Notes: generated by a model not told the origin, from the letters alone. DNA of 40,680 nucleotides from Microvirga arabica (GCF_016811235.1 NZ_JAFBID010000059.1:1-40680), one strand, 5' to 3'; positions 7,287-16,372 are shown, counted from the first letter of the stretch. Numbers and translations are program-made.

Positions 7287-8954
7287 CATGTCCCCCTGTT
7301 CGGAAAGACGCGGCCCAAACTGGGACGTGCTGATGATCGGCCGGCCGGTGATGAGTTCTGCGCAACGGCTTCCGAGCATCATTGCGGGCGCATTCGTGTT
7401 GCCTGCATTGATGTTGGGCATGGCCGAGAGGTCGCAAACCCGCAGGTTTTCAACTCCTCGTACGCGTAACCTGGAATCGAGAACGGCCCTTTCATCACTG
7501 GCCTTACCCATCCGGCAGGTTCCGCTCGGGTGGTAGTTCGTTTTTACGAAGCGGCGGCAATGTTTCATGATTGCTTCGTCGCTGAGATCGCCAGGATCAG
7601 GAATCGATACACGATCGATCCGCTCTGCAAGAGGAGTGGTCTGGAAAGCTCGGATGAAGAAGCGTTGACCGTCGATCATCGCCTGAGCGTCGTCAGGATG
7701 GCTGAGCAGATTGGGTGAGACCAGCGGCATGTCGTCCGGATTGGCTGAGCGCAAGCGAACATAGCCACGGGACTTGGGCTTCACGACGACCGTGGTGATC
7801 GTCAGGCCGTATGTGTCCTCGACGAGGTTGAGGGTGTCCCGGTCCAGATACACGATGGGAACGCAGAAAGCCTGGATTGTGGGCTCCGCTTCTGGATCGG
7901 CCGGGTTCACGAAGGCGCCGGCCTCGACACCGGCCGAGAGGATCGGGCCGGAGCCGAACAGCCGGAAGTGGATGCCGTTGAGCAACATGCGCCAGCCGAC
8001 GCCCTGCTTGTAATAGCCATATGGCCCATTCGCCTTGGCGATGAGCGGCACCTCGGGATGATCAATGAGATTTTCACCGACGCCAGGAAGATCGGCAATG
8101 CAGTCGATGCCGTGCTGCCGCAGCTGATCGGCCGGGCCGATGCCCGAGAGCATGAGGAGTTGCGGCGTGACGAGGGCGCCGGACGCCAAGATCACCTCGC
8201 CTTCGGCGTAGACTTGGTGGTCCACACCCTTCGCATCGCGATAGGTGACGCCGACGGCACGCCCATTCTCGATCTCGATCTTTCTCACCCGTGACTGCAG
8301 GCGGATGACGAGGTTCGGGTTATTGGCGAGCGGTGCAAGGAAAGCATAAGCCGCACTGCTGCGCCGGCCACGCCGGTTCATGAACTGGTAGAAACCGACG
8401 CCGCGCTGTCTCGGGCCATTGAAGTCGGGATTGAAGGGCTCACCCAAGGCCTGAACGGCCTGCACGAACCAGCGTGACATATCGTTGATGTGGCCGGGAT
8501 CCGACACAAGCAGCGGTCCATCGGCACCATGCAACTCGTTGTAGAACCTGTTGTTGCCTTCCATTGTACGGAAGTGGGGCAGAACATCGGCCCAGCTCCA
8601 GCCGGGGTAATCGTTTTCCCCATGCAGCGCCTCGTGCCACTCGTCGTAGTCGGACGGGCGGCCCCGCATATAGACCTGCGCATTGACCGACGAGCCTCCG
8701 CCGAGAACATTGGCCTGCGGAATGTCGTGCACGCGCCCGTCCAGATGCTCCTGCGGCACCGTATGGTGATAACGCATGTACTTGCTGCCGTTGATCATCT
8801 TGAAGATGCCTGGCGGCATGTCGAGAAGCGGATGGCGATGGGAATAGCCACCCTCGAGGAGCAGAACGCGCCTGCCTTCATTGACGAGGCGCGCGGCCGC
8901 GACGGAGCCCGAGGAACCGCCGCCGACGACGATGTAGTCGAAACGCTCTTTCAT
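7266..8954 (-). CDS. GMC-family FAD-dependent oxidoreductase (choline dehydrogenase-like)
   Basis: 562 residues from the ATG at 8954, which has AGCAGGA upstream at good spacing; a TTG six codons earlier is less likely. The N-terminal dinucleotide-binding motif GGGSSGSVAAARL with LLLEGG is followed by the GMC signature segments NVLGGGSSVNAQVYMRG and GALVTPQLLMLSGIGP. The C-terminal catalytic region has the active-site His in NYHPSGTCRMG and the partner Asn in NAGNTNAPAMM. GMC enzymes oxidise alcohols, often the C1 or another hydroxyl of sugars, passing electrons to quinone, cytochrome or oxygen. No signal peptide is present, so it is probably cytoplasmic or on the inner face of the membrane. 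It is the last gene of the sugar-import operon, 42 bases after the dehydratase gene, which suggests a sugar or sugar-acid dehydrogenase role. The 3-prime end overlaps the decayed RTX remnant. Confidence 0.9.
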   Translation of the reverse strand: MKERFDYIVVGGGSSGSVAAARLVNEGRRVLLLEGGYSHRHPLLDMPPGIFKMINGSKYMRYHHTVPQEHLDGRVHDIPQANVLGGGSSVNAQVYMRGRPSDYDEWHEALHGENDYPGWSWADVLPHFRTMEGNNRFYNELHGADGPLLVSDPGHINDMSRWFVQAVQALGEPFNPDFNGPRQRGVGFYQFMNRRGRRSSAAYAFLAPLANNPNLVIRLQSRVRKIEIENGRAVGVTYRDAKGVDHQVYAEGEVILASGALVTPQLLMLSGIGPADQLRQHGIDCIADLPGVGENLIDHPEVPLIAKANGPYGYYKQGVGWRMLLNGIHFRLFGSGPILSAGVEAGAFVNPADPEAEPTIQAFCVPIVYLDRDTLNLVEDTYGLTITTVVVKPKSRGYVRLRSANPDDMPLVSPNLLSHPDDAQAMIDGQRFFIRAFQTTPLAERIDRVSIPDPGDLSDEAIMKHCRRFVKTNYHPSGTCRMGKASDERAVLDSRLRVRGVENLRVCDLSAMPNINAGNTNAPAMMLGSRCAELITGRPIISTSQFGPRLSEQGDMSIAPVS

Positions 8955-8996
8955 TCCTGCATCCTGCTTCAAACGCGCCGGAGGATCCTCGATGCC

Positions 8997-10085
8997 TCAG
9001 GCCCTGATCTTGTCGAGACCCTTCCAATCGAACCCTATGCCGTGTCCGGGGCGATCCGGTGCCAGCGCGAAGCCATCCTGGATCTTCAAGGGCTCGGCGA
9101 TATAGCGTTCGAGCCCGAAACCATGGGCTTCCAGGTAGGAGCGGTTCGGACAGGCGGCGAGGAGATGCACGGTCACATCATGGGCGCCATGGCTGGTGAC
9201 CGGCAGATTAAAGGCTTCCGCCAGATGGGCGATCTTCATGAAAGGCGTGACGCCTCCGCAATTGGTCACGTCGGGTTCCGGATAGGTCACAGCGCCGCCG
9301 GCCACATAGAGCTTGAACTCCCACAGGGTGCGGAGATTTTCGCCAGCCGCGATGGGCAGCCCACCCTCGCGAACGATGCGGGCATGGCCAGCTGGATCGT
9401 CGGGAATGGTCGGCTCCTCGAGCCAGGTGAGATCGAAGGGCAGGAGCGCGCGTGCCGCCCGGATGGCACCGTCGACGCTCCACTTCATGTTTGCATCGAC
9501 CATCAGGGGGAAGCCCGCACCCAGATGCTCGCGCATGGCCTTCACACGCTCGACATCCTCGAACAGATTGGCGCGCCCGACTTTCATCTTGATGGCGCGG
9601 AACCCTTTTCCGAGATTATCGTCCGTCTGGCGCAGGAGACTGTCGAGAGGCAGATCAAGATCGATGCCGCCGGCATAGCAGGGCACCTTGGGATCGAAGC
9701 CGCCGAGCGCCTTCCAGAGCGGGAGATTGGCGCGCTTGGCCTTGAGATCCCACAGGGCCATGTCGAAGGCCGAGAGCGCCAGGACTGTCGGGCCGCCCCG
9801 GCCGCCGTAATGGAGAGCCCACCAGGCCTTGTGCCAGAGGCGCTCGATCTCGTCGGCCTCTTCGCCGTCCATGATCTCTGGCAATTCACGGGCGAGGATC
9901 GTGTCGATGGCAGCACCGTTGCGGCCGACCGTGAAGGTATAGCCGACGCCCTCGGCTCCGTCCGCATCGTGGATGCGCACCGTGTTGAGCTCGAAAGCGC
10001 GCATCTCGCCATGCATGGAGTCGGTCAGAACGGTCGGCAGCGGGATGCGGTAGAATCCGGGTTCGATGGAGGTGATCCGGGGCAT
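8997..10085 (-). CDS. Mandelate racemase/muconate lactonizing-type enolase-superfamily enzyme (probable sugar-acid dehydratase)
   Basis: 362 residues. The active-site set of the mandelate racemase subgroup is complete and correctly spaced: Lys166-x-Lys168 (AIKMKVG), metal ligands Asp197 (MVDANMKW), Glu223 (WLEEP) and Glu249 (AAGEN), the Asp272-His299 dyad (PDVTNCGG, TSHGAHD) and Glu319 (LEAHG). Each is exactly two residues later than in mandelate racemase. In this subgroup most sugar-operon members are Mg2+-dependent acid-sugar dehydratases that abstract the proton alpha to the carboxylate and give a 2-keto-3-deoxy acid. The gene lies 36 bases after the second permease gene and before the GMC oxidoreductase, so it probably acts on the aldonate derived from the imported sugar. 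The exact acid cannot be read from the sequence. Confidence 0.9.
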   Translation of the reverse strand: MPRITSIEPGFYRIPLPTVLTDSMHGEMRAFELNTVRIHDADGAEGVGYTFTVGRNGAAIDTILARELPEIMDGEEADEIERLWHKAWWALHYGGRGGPTVLALSAFDMALWDLKAKRANLPLWKALGGFDPKVPCYAGGIDLDLPLDSLLRQTDDNLGKGFRAIKMKVGRANLFEDVERVKAMREHLGAGFPLMVDANMKWSVDGAIRAARALLPFDLTWLEEPTIPDDPAGHARIVREGGLPIAAGENLRTLWEFKLYVAGGAVTYPEPDVTNCGGVTPFMKIAHLAEAFNLPVTSHGAHDVTVHLLAACPNRSYLEAHGFGLERYIAEPLKIQDGFALAPDRPGHGIGFDWKGLDKIRA

Positions 10086-10121
10086 GGTTGTCCTTCACTT
10101 GCTCGATGGAATGCGGAGCCG

Positions 10122-11096
10122 TCAGGCGGCCTCTTCCGTGCGCATGCTCAGTCGGGCCTGAATGGCGACGACGAGCAGCAGGAACGCGCCACGGATCACA
10201 GACTGCCAGTAGGCCGACAGGCTGATCCAACCGAGGCCGTTCTCGAAATTCAGGATGTTGAAGATCAGGCCGAGCAGGAGCACGCCGGCGAGGGTCGAGC
10301 CAACGGAGCCGACGCCGCCGGTCAGGAGCGTGCCGCCGACGACCACGGCCGCGATGGCGAACAGCTCCCAGCCGACACCTTCTATGGGTTGCCCCGCCCC
10401 GAACTGCGCCGCAAGGATGACGCCTGCGAGGCCCGCGAGCCCTCCGCTCGCCAAATACACAAGCGCTTTTACCCGTTGAGCCGGCAGCCCCATAAGACGA
10501 GCCGCATCCTCGTTGCCGCCGATCGCTAAGACGGTGCGCCCGAACGAGGTGAAGTTGAGAACGAGAGAGCCGAGAAGAAAGGCGATCAGCGCGATCCAGG
10601 CCGGAATGGGAAAGCCAAGGAGGTCGCCCTGTCCGAGTTCGACGAAACCGGTCTCATAAGACACCGAGACCGACTGGTTGTTGGCCAGCAACAGCGCGCA
10701 GCCGCTCGCAGCCAGCATCGTGGCCAGCGTGGCGATGAAGGGCAGGATGTTGAGCCTCGTGACGATGAAGGCATTGCAGGCGCCGACCGCCAGCCCTGCC
10801 GCCAGGCCGCCGAGCAATCCTGGCACCACGCCGTAGGGGGAGAGCAGGGCAGCCACGACACTGCCGAGCGCCGCCGTCGACCCCACCGAGAGATCGATGC
10901 CGCCTGTGATGATGACGAAGCACATCCCGAGCGCCACCAGGGCGAACATGCTGTTGTAGCGCAGAACCGAGAGCACGTTGAAGGCGCCGAGGAAGTTCTC
11001 GTACCGCAGCCAGCCGAACAGGATCAGGGCAACCAGGGCGAGAAGCACCCCGTAGCGCCCGATCCCTTGAAACACCTTGAGCGAGATGGTGTTCAT
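10122..11096 (-). CDS. yjfF: Sugar ABC transporter permease, YjfF-like
   Basis: 324 residues from the ATG at 11096, chosen because GAGG lies six bases upstream; an in-frame GTG at 11108 overlaps the previous stop. The protein has about nine or ten hydrophobic segments and the family motif GMCFVIITGGIDLSVGS, plus the repeated VVVGGTLLTGGVGSVGST segment of RbsC/YjfF-type permeases. Order after the ATPase and the YtfT-like permease copies the E. coli galactofuranose system ytfQ-ytfR-ytfT-yjfF. It forms half of the heterodimeric membrane channel in the inner membrane. The substrate is a sugar, perhaps a galactose-type furanose, by analogy only. Confidence 0.88.
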   Translation of the reverse strand: MNTISLKVFQGIGRYGVLLALVALILFGWLRYENFLGAFNVLSVLRYNSMFALVALGMCFVIITGGIDLSVGSTAALGSVVAALLSPYGVVPGLLGGLAAGLAVGACNAFIVTRLNILPFIATLATMLAASGCALLLANNQSVSVSYETGFVELGQGDLLGFPIPAWIALIAFLLGSLVLNFTSFGRTVLAIGGNEDAARLMGLPAQRVKALVYLASGGLAGLAGVILAAQFGAGQPIEGVGWELFAIAAVVVGGTLLTGGVGSVGSTLAGVLLLGLIFNILNFENGLGWISLSAYWQSVIRGAFLLLVVAIQARLSMRTEEAA

Positions 11097-11104
11097 CGGA
11101 AACC

Positions 11105-12109
11105 TCACCGCTGGCTCTGTCGCTGCAGCCAGACGGCCAGCACGATGATGGCGGCTTTCGCCACGAGGGCGGCTGCATCTGGAACGCCGTTCGCTAGCAG
11201 CGTGTAGCGGACGAGTTGAATGATAAGCGCTCCAACCAGGGTGCCGATCACCGTGGCCCGCCCGCCGGTGAGGAGCGTTCCCCCGACAGCCACCGCCGCA
11301 ATGGCATCAAGCTCCATTCCGAGGCCGACGAGATTGGCGTCTGCGGCGGAGTTGCGGGCGATGACGATAAGCCCGGCGATGCCGGACAGTAGTCCGCTGA
11401 TGAGATAGACCCGCTGTTTGACGAAAGCGACCGGAATGCCGGAAAGGCGGGCGGCCCTCTCATTGCCGCCGATTGCGAGGATCTGCCGACCGAAAACGGT
11501 GCGCCTGAGCATCCAGGCTGCCGCGGCCACGATGACGATCATCAGGATGGCTTGGAACGGGATTCCAAAGACGCGCCCAAGTCCGATGAACTGAAAGCTC
11601 GGCAGATTGAAGACCTGCAGATTGCCGTTGGTGAAGACTTGGGCGATTCCACGTCCGGCAATGAAAAGTACAAGGGTTGCGATGATCGGCTGGATGCTAA
11701 GCCGCGTCACGAGCCAGCCGTTGAACCAGCCGAGTGCCGCAGCGATGAGAACCGGCACCACGAAGGCCAGTGCGATGCCGATGGCAGGGTGGGGCAGGGG
11801 AAAGAGCTTGCCGAGGAAGATCAGGGGTGCAATCGCGCCTGCGATGGCCATGAGAGCGCCCACAGAGAGATCGATGCCGCCCGTGGCGATGACGAGGGTC
11901 ATCCCGACACCGACGATCACGATGGCGCAGACCTGCGTGAGGTTGACGTTGAAGGTCTGCCAGGTGGCGAAGTTCGGCGTGATCGCGAGGTTGACCAGGA
12001 TCAGGAGCACCAGGGCGATCCAGGACCCGTAGCGCGTCAGGATGTTTCTGACACCGAAACGGGGTGCTCTCTGGGCCGCCGGAGGCAGAGTGGTTGCCGT
12101 GTCAGACAT
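11105..12109 (-). CDS. ytfT: Sugar ABC transporter permease, YtfT-like
   Basis: 334 residues from the ATG at 12109, which overlaps the end of the ATPase gene by eight bases; a GTG/ATG further upstream would lie deep in that gene. GMTLVIATGGIDLSVGA and the SAADANLVGLGMELDAI segment resemble E. coli YtfT closely. The polytopic membrane layout (nine or ten hydrophobic stretches) fits an RbsC-type permease. It should pair with the YjfF-like permease encoded directly downstream, with the stop and next start only a few bases apart. Tight packing argues for one transcript and matched synthesis of the two channel halves. Confidence 0.88.
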   Translation of the reverse strand: MSDTATTLPPAAQRAPRFGVRNILTRYGSWIALVLLILVNLAITPNFATWQTFNVNLTQVCAIVIVGVGMTLVIATGGIDLSVGALMAIAGAIAPLIFLGKLFPLPHPAIGIALAFVVPVLIAAALGWFNGWLVTRLSIQPIIATLVLFIAGRGIAQVFTNGNLQVFNLPSFQFIGLGRVFGIPFQAILMIVIVAAAAWMLRRTVFGRQILAIGGNERAARLSGIPVAFVKQRVYLISGLLSGIAGLIVIARNSAADANLVGLGMELDAIAAVAVGGTLLTGGRATVIGTLVGALIIQLVRYTLLANGVPDAAALVAKAAIIVLAVWLQRQSQR

Positions 12110-13631
12110 CCACCGTCTCCCGGGTGTCCTCATGCCCGTGTGCCATGGCGGCCATGACGCTCTGCTCGTTCACCGCGTCGCCCTTCAACTCGGCTGCGGT
12201 GCGGCCGTCCCGGAGGACGAAGATGCGGCTAGCCGCCTCCACGACCTCCTCCAGTTCCGACGAGATCATCAGGACGCCGAGGCCCTGTCCGGCCAGTTCC
12301 CGGATCAGGCCGAGGATCTCGGCCTTGGCGCCGACATCGATGCCGCGGGTGGGCTCGTCGAGGATGAGGAGCCTGGGGTTCATGCACAGCCAGCGGGCGA
12401 GAAGCACCTTCTGCTGGTTTCCACCGGAAAGTTCGCGGATTCGTTGTTCCGGTCCGGCGCAACGGATGCCGAGCCGCTTGATGAAGCTGTCGACGATCTG
12501 GCGGCTGCGGGCCTCGTCCACGATGCCGCGCCGGGCCAGCTGCGGCATGAGTGCGAGCGTCAGGTTCTCGCGCACCGACATGTCGGGAATGATGCCCTCA
12601 AGCTTGCGATCCTCGGAGCAGAAGCCCATGCCGGCCCGAATAGCATCCGATGGTGCTGAGATCGCATTCTCGCGTCCACTGAAGCCAATGGTGCCGCGAT
12701 CGGCCTTGTCGGCTCCAAAAACGGCTCGGGCCGATTCCGTGCGCCCTGCACCGAGGAGCCCGGCAAGACCGACGATTTCTCCAGGCCGAACCTCGAAGCT
12801 CACATCATGAACCTTGCGGCCTACCGCAAGGTTCTGGACCTTCAGCACAGGCTCGCGCGCCTCGCCTGATGCATTGGCCGAGTCAAGTCCATCATGCAGC
12901 ACTTGCGACAACTCGCGCCCGAGCATGGAGGTCACGAGATCGAGCCGGGATAGCTGGTCCATCGGGGCGACCTGTATGGTGCGACCGTCCCGCATAATGG
13001 TCACGCGGTCACAGACGGCGTAGAGTTCATCGAGCTTATGGCTCACGAAGATCACCGATACGCCAGCCTCCTTGAGCTGACGGATCACGCCAAACAGAAC
13101 CTCGACCTCCCGCTCGTCGAGAGAGGAAGTGGGCTCGTCCATGATGACCAGCTTGGCCTTAAAACCGATCGCGCGCGCGATGGCAACCATCTGCTGCACA
13201 GCCGTGGGATAGGTCATGATCGGACGGCGCACGTCGATATCGATGTTGAACCGGGCAAGAAGAGCCCGCGCCTCCGCATGCATGGCAGACCAGTCGAGAA
13301 GGCCGAAGCGGCGCTTCTCACGGCCGAGACAGATGTTCTCCGTCACAGACCGGTAAGGCACCAGGTTGATCTCCTGGTAGATCGTGCTGATGCCGGAGCG
13401 CTGCGCTTCCTGTGGTGAGGAGAATTCTACCGGCCTGCCGTCGAACAGGATCTCGCCGGCATCTTTTCTGTAGTAGCCGGTCAGGATCTTGATCATCGTG
13501 GACTTGCCGGCGCCGTTCTGCCCGATCAGCGCATGAACCTCGCCCTTGTCCACCACGAGCTCGGCCGAGCGCAGGGCCGGTATGCCGGCGAAGCGCTTGT
13601 CGATGCCATGCATTGATAGAAGCGGCGCCAT
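12102..13631 (-). CDS. ytfR: Sugar ABC transporter ATP-binding protein, YtfR/RbsA-like tandem ATPase
   Basis: 509 residues from the ATG at 13631, which has GGAG upstream; the longer frame upstream is not gene-like. It carries two nucleotide-binding domains. The first has Walker A GQNGAGKST, a diverged signature around YPTAVQQMVAIAR and Walker B LVIMDEPTSSLD. The second has a degenerate Walker A (GLLGAGRTES), a good signature LSGGNQQKV and Walker B LLILDEPTRGID. This asymmetric arrangement is standard for the RbsA/MglA/YtfR carbohydrate-uptake class, as is the length of about 500. It energises import through the two permeases encoded next. A hairpin stands between this gene and the binding-protein gene upstream. 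Confidence 0.93.
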   Translation of the reverse strand: MAPLLSMHGIDKRFAGIPALRSAELVVDKGEVHALIGQNGAGKSTMIKILTGYYRKDAGEILFDGRPVEFSSPQEAQRSGISTIYQEINLVPYRSVTENICLGREKRRFGLLDWSAMHAEARALLARFNIDIDVRRPIMTYPTAVQQMVAIARAIGFKAKLVIMDEPTSSLDEREVEVLFGVIRQLKEAGVSVIFVSHKLDELYAVCDRVTIMRDGRTIQVAPMDQLSRLDLVTSMLGRELSQVLHDGLDSANASGEAREPVLKVQNLAVGRKVHDVSFEVRPGEIVGLAGLLGAGRTESARAVFGADKADRGTIGFSGRENAISAPSDAIRAGMGFCSEDRKLEGIIPDMSVRENLTLALMPQLARRGIVDEARSRQIVDSFIKRLGIRCAGPEQRIRELSGGNQQKVLLARWLCMNPRLLILDEPTRGIDVGAKAEILGLIRELAGQGLGVLMISSELEEVVEAASRIFVLRDGRTAAELKGDAVNEQSVMAAMAHGHEDTRETVDV

Positions 13632-13666
13632 GGAAGCTCCGTTCAAGGGTTGAGCCGTGCAAGAAA

Positions 13667-13694
13667 GGCGCTGCCGGGTCGTATGGGCAGCGCC
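13667..13694 (-). other. Intercistronic hairpin between binding-protein and ATPase genes
   Basis: GGCGCTGCC and GGCAGCGCC form a perfect 9-bp stem around a 10-base loop. On the transcribed minus strand it is followed by TTTCTTG, a short U-rich run. It lies nine bases after the binding-protein stop codon. Such elements commonly give partial termination or protect the abundant binding-protein mRNA, so that the binding protein is made in excess over the ATPase and permeases. Confidence 0.75.
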
Positions 13695-13702
13695 TTTTGA
13701 TC

Positions 13703-14680
13703 TCAGTAGGCGTCCGCTATGAGCTGGGTCGCGTTCGACTTGTCGAAGAAGCGGTCGGTGTTCACCACCCAGGGCTCGATCTGCTCGCCCTTGGCGTAGC
13801 GGGCCAGGGTCTCGAACGCTTTCGGGCCAAACTTGGGATTGCACTCCACGGTGGCGAGCATCTTGCCGTCGATGATGGCCTGGAGCGCATCGCGCGTGCC
13901 GTCGATCGAGACGACAATCACGTCCTTGCCAGGCTTCTTGCCGGCCGCTTCAAGCGCCGCAATGGCGCCGATGGCCATCTCGTCGTTGTGGGCGTAGATG
14001 GCCGTCGCATCGGGATGAGCCTGCAGCAGCGTTTCGGCCACCTGGCGGCCCTTGTCGCGGGCGAAGTCGCCGGACTGGGAGGCCACGACCTTCATGCCGG
14101 AATGAGCCTTGATGTAGTCCTCAAAACCTTTGCGGCGATCATTGGCCGGCGAGGAGCCCGTGGTGCCCTCAAGCTGAATGATCTTGGCGTTGCCATTCAT
14201 TGCTTTGGTCAAAGCTTCGGCGGCACGCTTTCCTTCATCCACAAAGTCCGAGCCGATGAAGGTGACGTAGTCGCGGCCAGCCTTGGCGAGACTCTGGTCC
14301 ACGTTGCGATCAAGGAGAACAACCGGAATGCCGGCGCGCTTCGCCGCCATGACGGCCGGGATCAGGGGCTTCTCCTCACGGGGAGCCAGGAAGATCAGGT
14401 CGACGCCCTGGGCAATCATCGAATTAACGTCGGCGACCTGCTTGGCGGCGGAACCGGCAGCATCGGTGTAGACGAGCTGATGACCGAGCTTGGCGGCCTC
14501 TGCCTTCATGCTCTCCGTCTGCGCGATGCGCCACGGGTTGTTCGACTCAGTCTGCGCGAAGCCAACCTTGTACTTCTCTTTCTGCTTCAGCTTGGGCAGC
14601 TCCTGCGCGGACACGCCGCCAAGTCCCAGACCAACGGCAGCAACACCCGTCGCGAGGGCAAGGAAAGTCCTTCTCAGCAT
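13703..14680 (-). CDS. ytfQ: Periplasmic sugar-binding protein, YtfQ-like
   Basis: 325 residues; of two adjacent ATG codons the second (14680) is six bases from GGAGG and is preferred. The signal peptide is clear (RRT, then FLALATGVAAVGLG, cleavage after VSAQ). The mature protein is a pentose/hexose-type periplasmic binding protein. Several segments match E. coli YtfQ, the galactofuranose-binding protein, almost word for word: QGVDLIFLAP, GIPVVLLDRNVD, SQSGDFARDKG, YAHNDEMAIGAI and KPGKDVIVVSIDG. This makes it a YtfQ-type protein rather than a plain RbsB. It should capture the sugar in the periplasm and hand it to the YtfT/YjfF-like channel. The exact ligand is inferred from similarity only. 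Confidence 0.9.
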   Translation of the reverse strand: MLRRTFLALATGVAAVGLGLGGVSAQELPKLKQKEKYKVGFAQTESNNPWRIAQTESMKAEAAKLGHQLVYTDAAGSAAKQVADVNSMIAQGVDLIFLAPREEKPLIPAVMAAKRAGIPVVLLDRNVDQSLAKAGRDYVTFIGSDFVDEGKRAAEALTKAMNGNAKIIQLEGTTGSSPANDRRKGFEDYIKAHSGMKVVASQSGDFARDKGRQVAETLLQAHPDATAIYAHNDEMAIGAIAALEAAGKKPGKDVIVVSIDGTRDALQAIIDGKMLATVECNPKFGPKAFETLARYAKGEQIEPWVVNTDRFFDKSNATQLIADAY

Positions 14681-14706
14681 CATCTTCCTCCATCAAGTTT
14701 TTTATG

Positions 14707-14754
14707 CCCCTTTTCGGGGTTCTTGAGCTATTTCCGCAGCCCTTATGGCTGCGG
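14707..14754 (-). other. Two hairpins between the aldehyde dehydrogenase and binding-protein genes
   Basis: CCGCAGCC/GGCTGCGG (14734-14741 with 14747-14754) and CCCC/GGGG (14707-14710 with 14716-14719) each form perfect small hairpins in the gap before the binding-protein gene. Neither is followed by a U-tract on the minus strand. They may mark mRNA processing or differential stability within the operon. Confidence 0.55.
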
Positions 14755-14758
14755 GTCG

Positions 14759-16231
14759 TCACCAACGGACGTAAGTTGTCTGCTTCCGCAGGTATCCGTC
14801 GAAACCGTACTTTCCGTCCTCTCCGCCGAGCCCGGAATGCTTCCAGCCGCTGTGGAAGCCTTGAACCAGCTCGCCGCAGGGGCGGTTGATATAGAGTTCA
14901 CCGAAGGCGAGCTCCCGCGAGAGCCGCATCACTCGGCGAAGATCGTTGGTATAGACATAGGCTGATAAGCCGTAGCTGCTGTCGTTGGCGAAGCTCAGCG
15001 CCTGCTCGAAATTGTCGACCGTCATGACCGGGGCAACCGGACCGAAGATCTCCCGCTGCATGACGGAAGCCTTGTTGGTATCGACCCGCAGGACCGTCGG
15101 CTCGAACCAATGACCGCGGGAGAAGTCGCCTTCCGTCAAACGTCGCCCGCCGGCAAGAACTTCTGCGCCGGCTGCGATGGCGTCGTTGACGATCTCCTCG
15201 ACCTTGTCGACCTCAGGCCGGTTCACCTTCGGCCCCATGTCGGGGTTGGTCATGGGATCGGCGAGGCGCATCTGCTTCACGCGGCTCACGAACTTGTCGA
15301 GGAACGGTTCCGCGATGGCCTTGTGCAGATACATACGCTCGTTGCAGGTGCAGATCTGTCCGCAATTGGTGAAGCGCGACACGATGGCTGCTTCCACGGC
15401 CGCTTCGATATCCGCATCGTCGAGAACGATGAACGGCGCCTTGCCGCCGAGTTCGAGGCGCACGACCTTCAGCTCATGAGCGCCTGCCGCATAGATCTCG
15501 CGCCCGGCGCGGACGCTGCCTGTCATGGTGATCATGGCGCTGATCGGCGAGCGCACCAGCGCATCACCGACCGTGCGACCGTCACCGGTCACCACATTGA
15601 GCACGCCCTTCGGAATTCCGACCTCATGGGCGAGCCGGGCGATTTCGAGCGCCGACAGGGGTGTCGATTCGTGCCCCTTCACCACCATGGTGTTGCCAGC
15701 CACAAGGGCAGGGCCGATCTTGCGGGCGGCCAAAGCCGCCGGGTAGTTCCACGCGGTCAAGCCGACAACAACACCAAAGGGAACACGGCGGATCCAGACC
15801 TCCTCGTTCTGGAAATCTGACGGGAGAATATCGCCTTCGATGCGGCGCGCGCTCTCGGCGGCGAAGGTCAGGAAGGTGATGACAGCGTCGATCTCGCCTT
15901 CCGCCTGATTCAGGGGCTTGCCCTGTTCCAGCACCACGATGCGGGCGAGGCGAGCCTTGTCTCGTTGTACGGCTGCAGCAAGGTCGCTCACATAGCCGGC
16001 ACGGACGATGGGCGGCAGGGCAGCCCAGGCTGGCTGGGCGCGACGCGCTGCCTCCAGGGCATCGTTTGCATCTTCCGCTGTTCCCGCCGGGACGGAGGCG
16101 AAGACAACTTCGTTGGCGGGATTCTCGACCTCGGACCGTCCTTGTGATCGGCCCTCAGTCCAAGCCCCGTCTATATACATCTGATAATGCGTCACAGCCT
16201 CCTGGCGGCCAACCTGAACCGAAGTTGTCAT
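14759..16231 (-). CDS. aldA: NAD-dependent aldehyde dehydrogenase, AldA-like (lactaldehyde/glycolaldehyde type)
   Basis: 490 residues with the complete aldehyde dehydrogenase layout: LTAWNYPAALAARKIGPAL in the cofactor domain, general base Glu260 in RLELGGKAPF and catalytic Cys294 in NCGQICTCNER. The N-terminus (YQMYIDGAW) and the C-terminus (ELVQGFHSGWKHSGLGG, DGKYGFDGYL) match E. coli AldA better than other subfamilies. AldA oxidises lactaldehyde and glycolaldehyde from deoxysugar and pentose breakdown to lactate and glycolate. As first gene of the operon it would finish a pathway in which an imported sugar is oxidised, dehydrated and cleaved to a small aldehyde. No aldolase is encoded nearby. 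The ATG has GAGGG upstream. The promoter must lie in the 374-base gap shared with the divergent FadR-type regulator. Confidence 0.88.
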   Translation of the reverse strand: MTTSVQVGRQEAVTHYQMYIDGAWTEGRSQGRSEVENPANEVVFASVPAGTAEDANDALEAARRAQPAWAALPPIVRAGYVSDLAAAVQRDKARLARIVVLEQGKPLNQAEGEIDAVITFLTFAAESARRIEGDILPSDFQNEEVWIRRVPFGVVVGLTAWNYPAALAARKIGPALVAGNTMVVKGHESTPLSALEIARLAHEVGIPKGVLNVVTGDGRTVGDALVRSPISAMITMTGSVRAGREIYAAGAHELKVVRLELGGKAPFIVLDDADIEAAVEAAIVSRFTNCGQICTCNERMYLHKAIAEPFLDKFVSRVKQMRLADPMTNPDMGPKVNRPEVDKVEEIVNDAIAAGAEVLAGGRRLTEGDFSRGHWFEPTVLRVDTNKASVMQREIFGPVAPVMTVDNFEQALSFANDSSYGLSAYVYTNDLRRVMRLSRELAFGELYINRPCGELVQGFHSGWKHSGLGGEDGKYGFDGYLRKQTTYVRW

Positions 16232-16372
16232 GGCCGGCCCTCGCCAAATCCCCTCCGGGGGAACCGCGGGTCAGAGTTCGACAGAGGGGTGCCTTGGGTT
16301 GGCGTCACCAGTCTCTCTCCCTGTTTGCTCAAGCGGAGCAATGTCAAACCAAATGTCAGTTTCTGATCTATT

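Noticed and set aside
8490..10529. 679-residue open frame on the plus strand
   Set aside because: It lies antisense to the GMC, dehydratase and permease genes, which carry intact catalytic motifs. Its composition (His-, Arg- and Gly-rich, no domain) is the usual shadow of high third-position GC.
13613..14965. 450-residue open frame on the plus strand
   Set aside because: Antisense to the YtfQ-like protein and the ends of its neighbours; crosses two intergenic hairpins; no recognisable domain.
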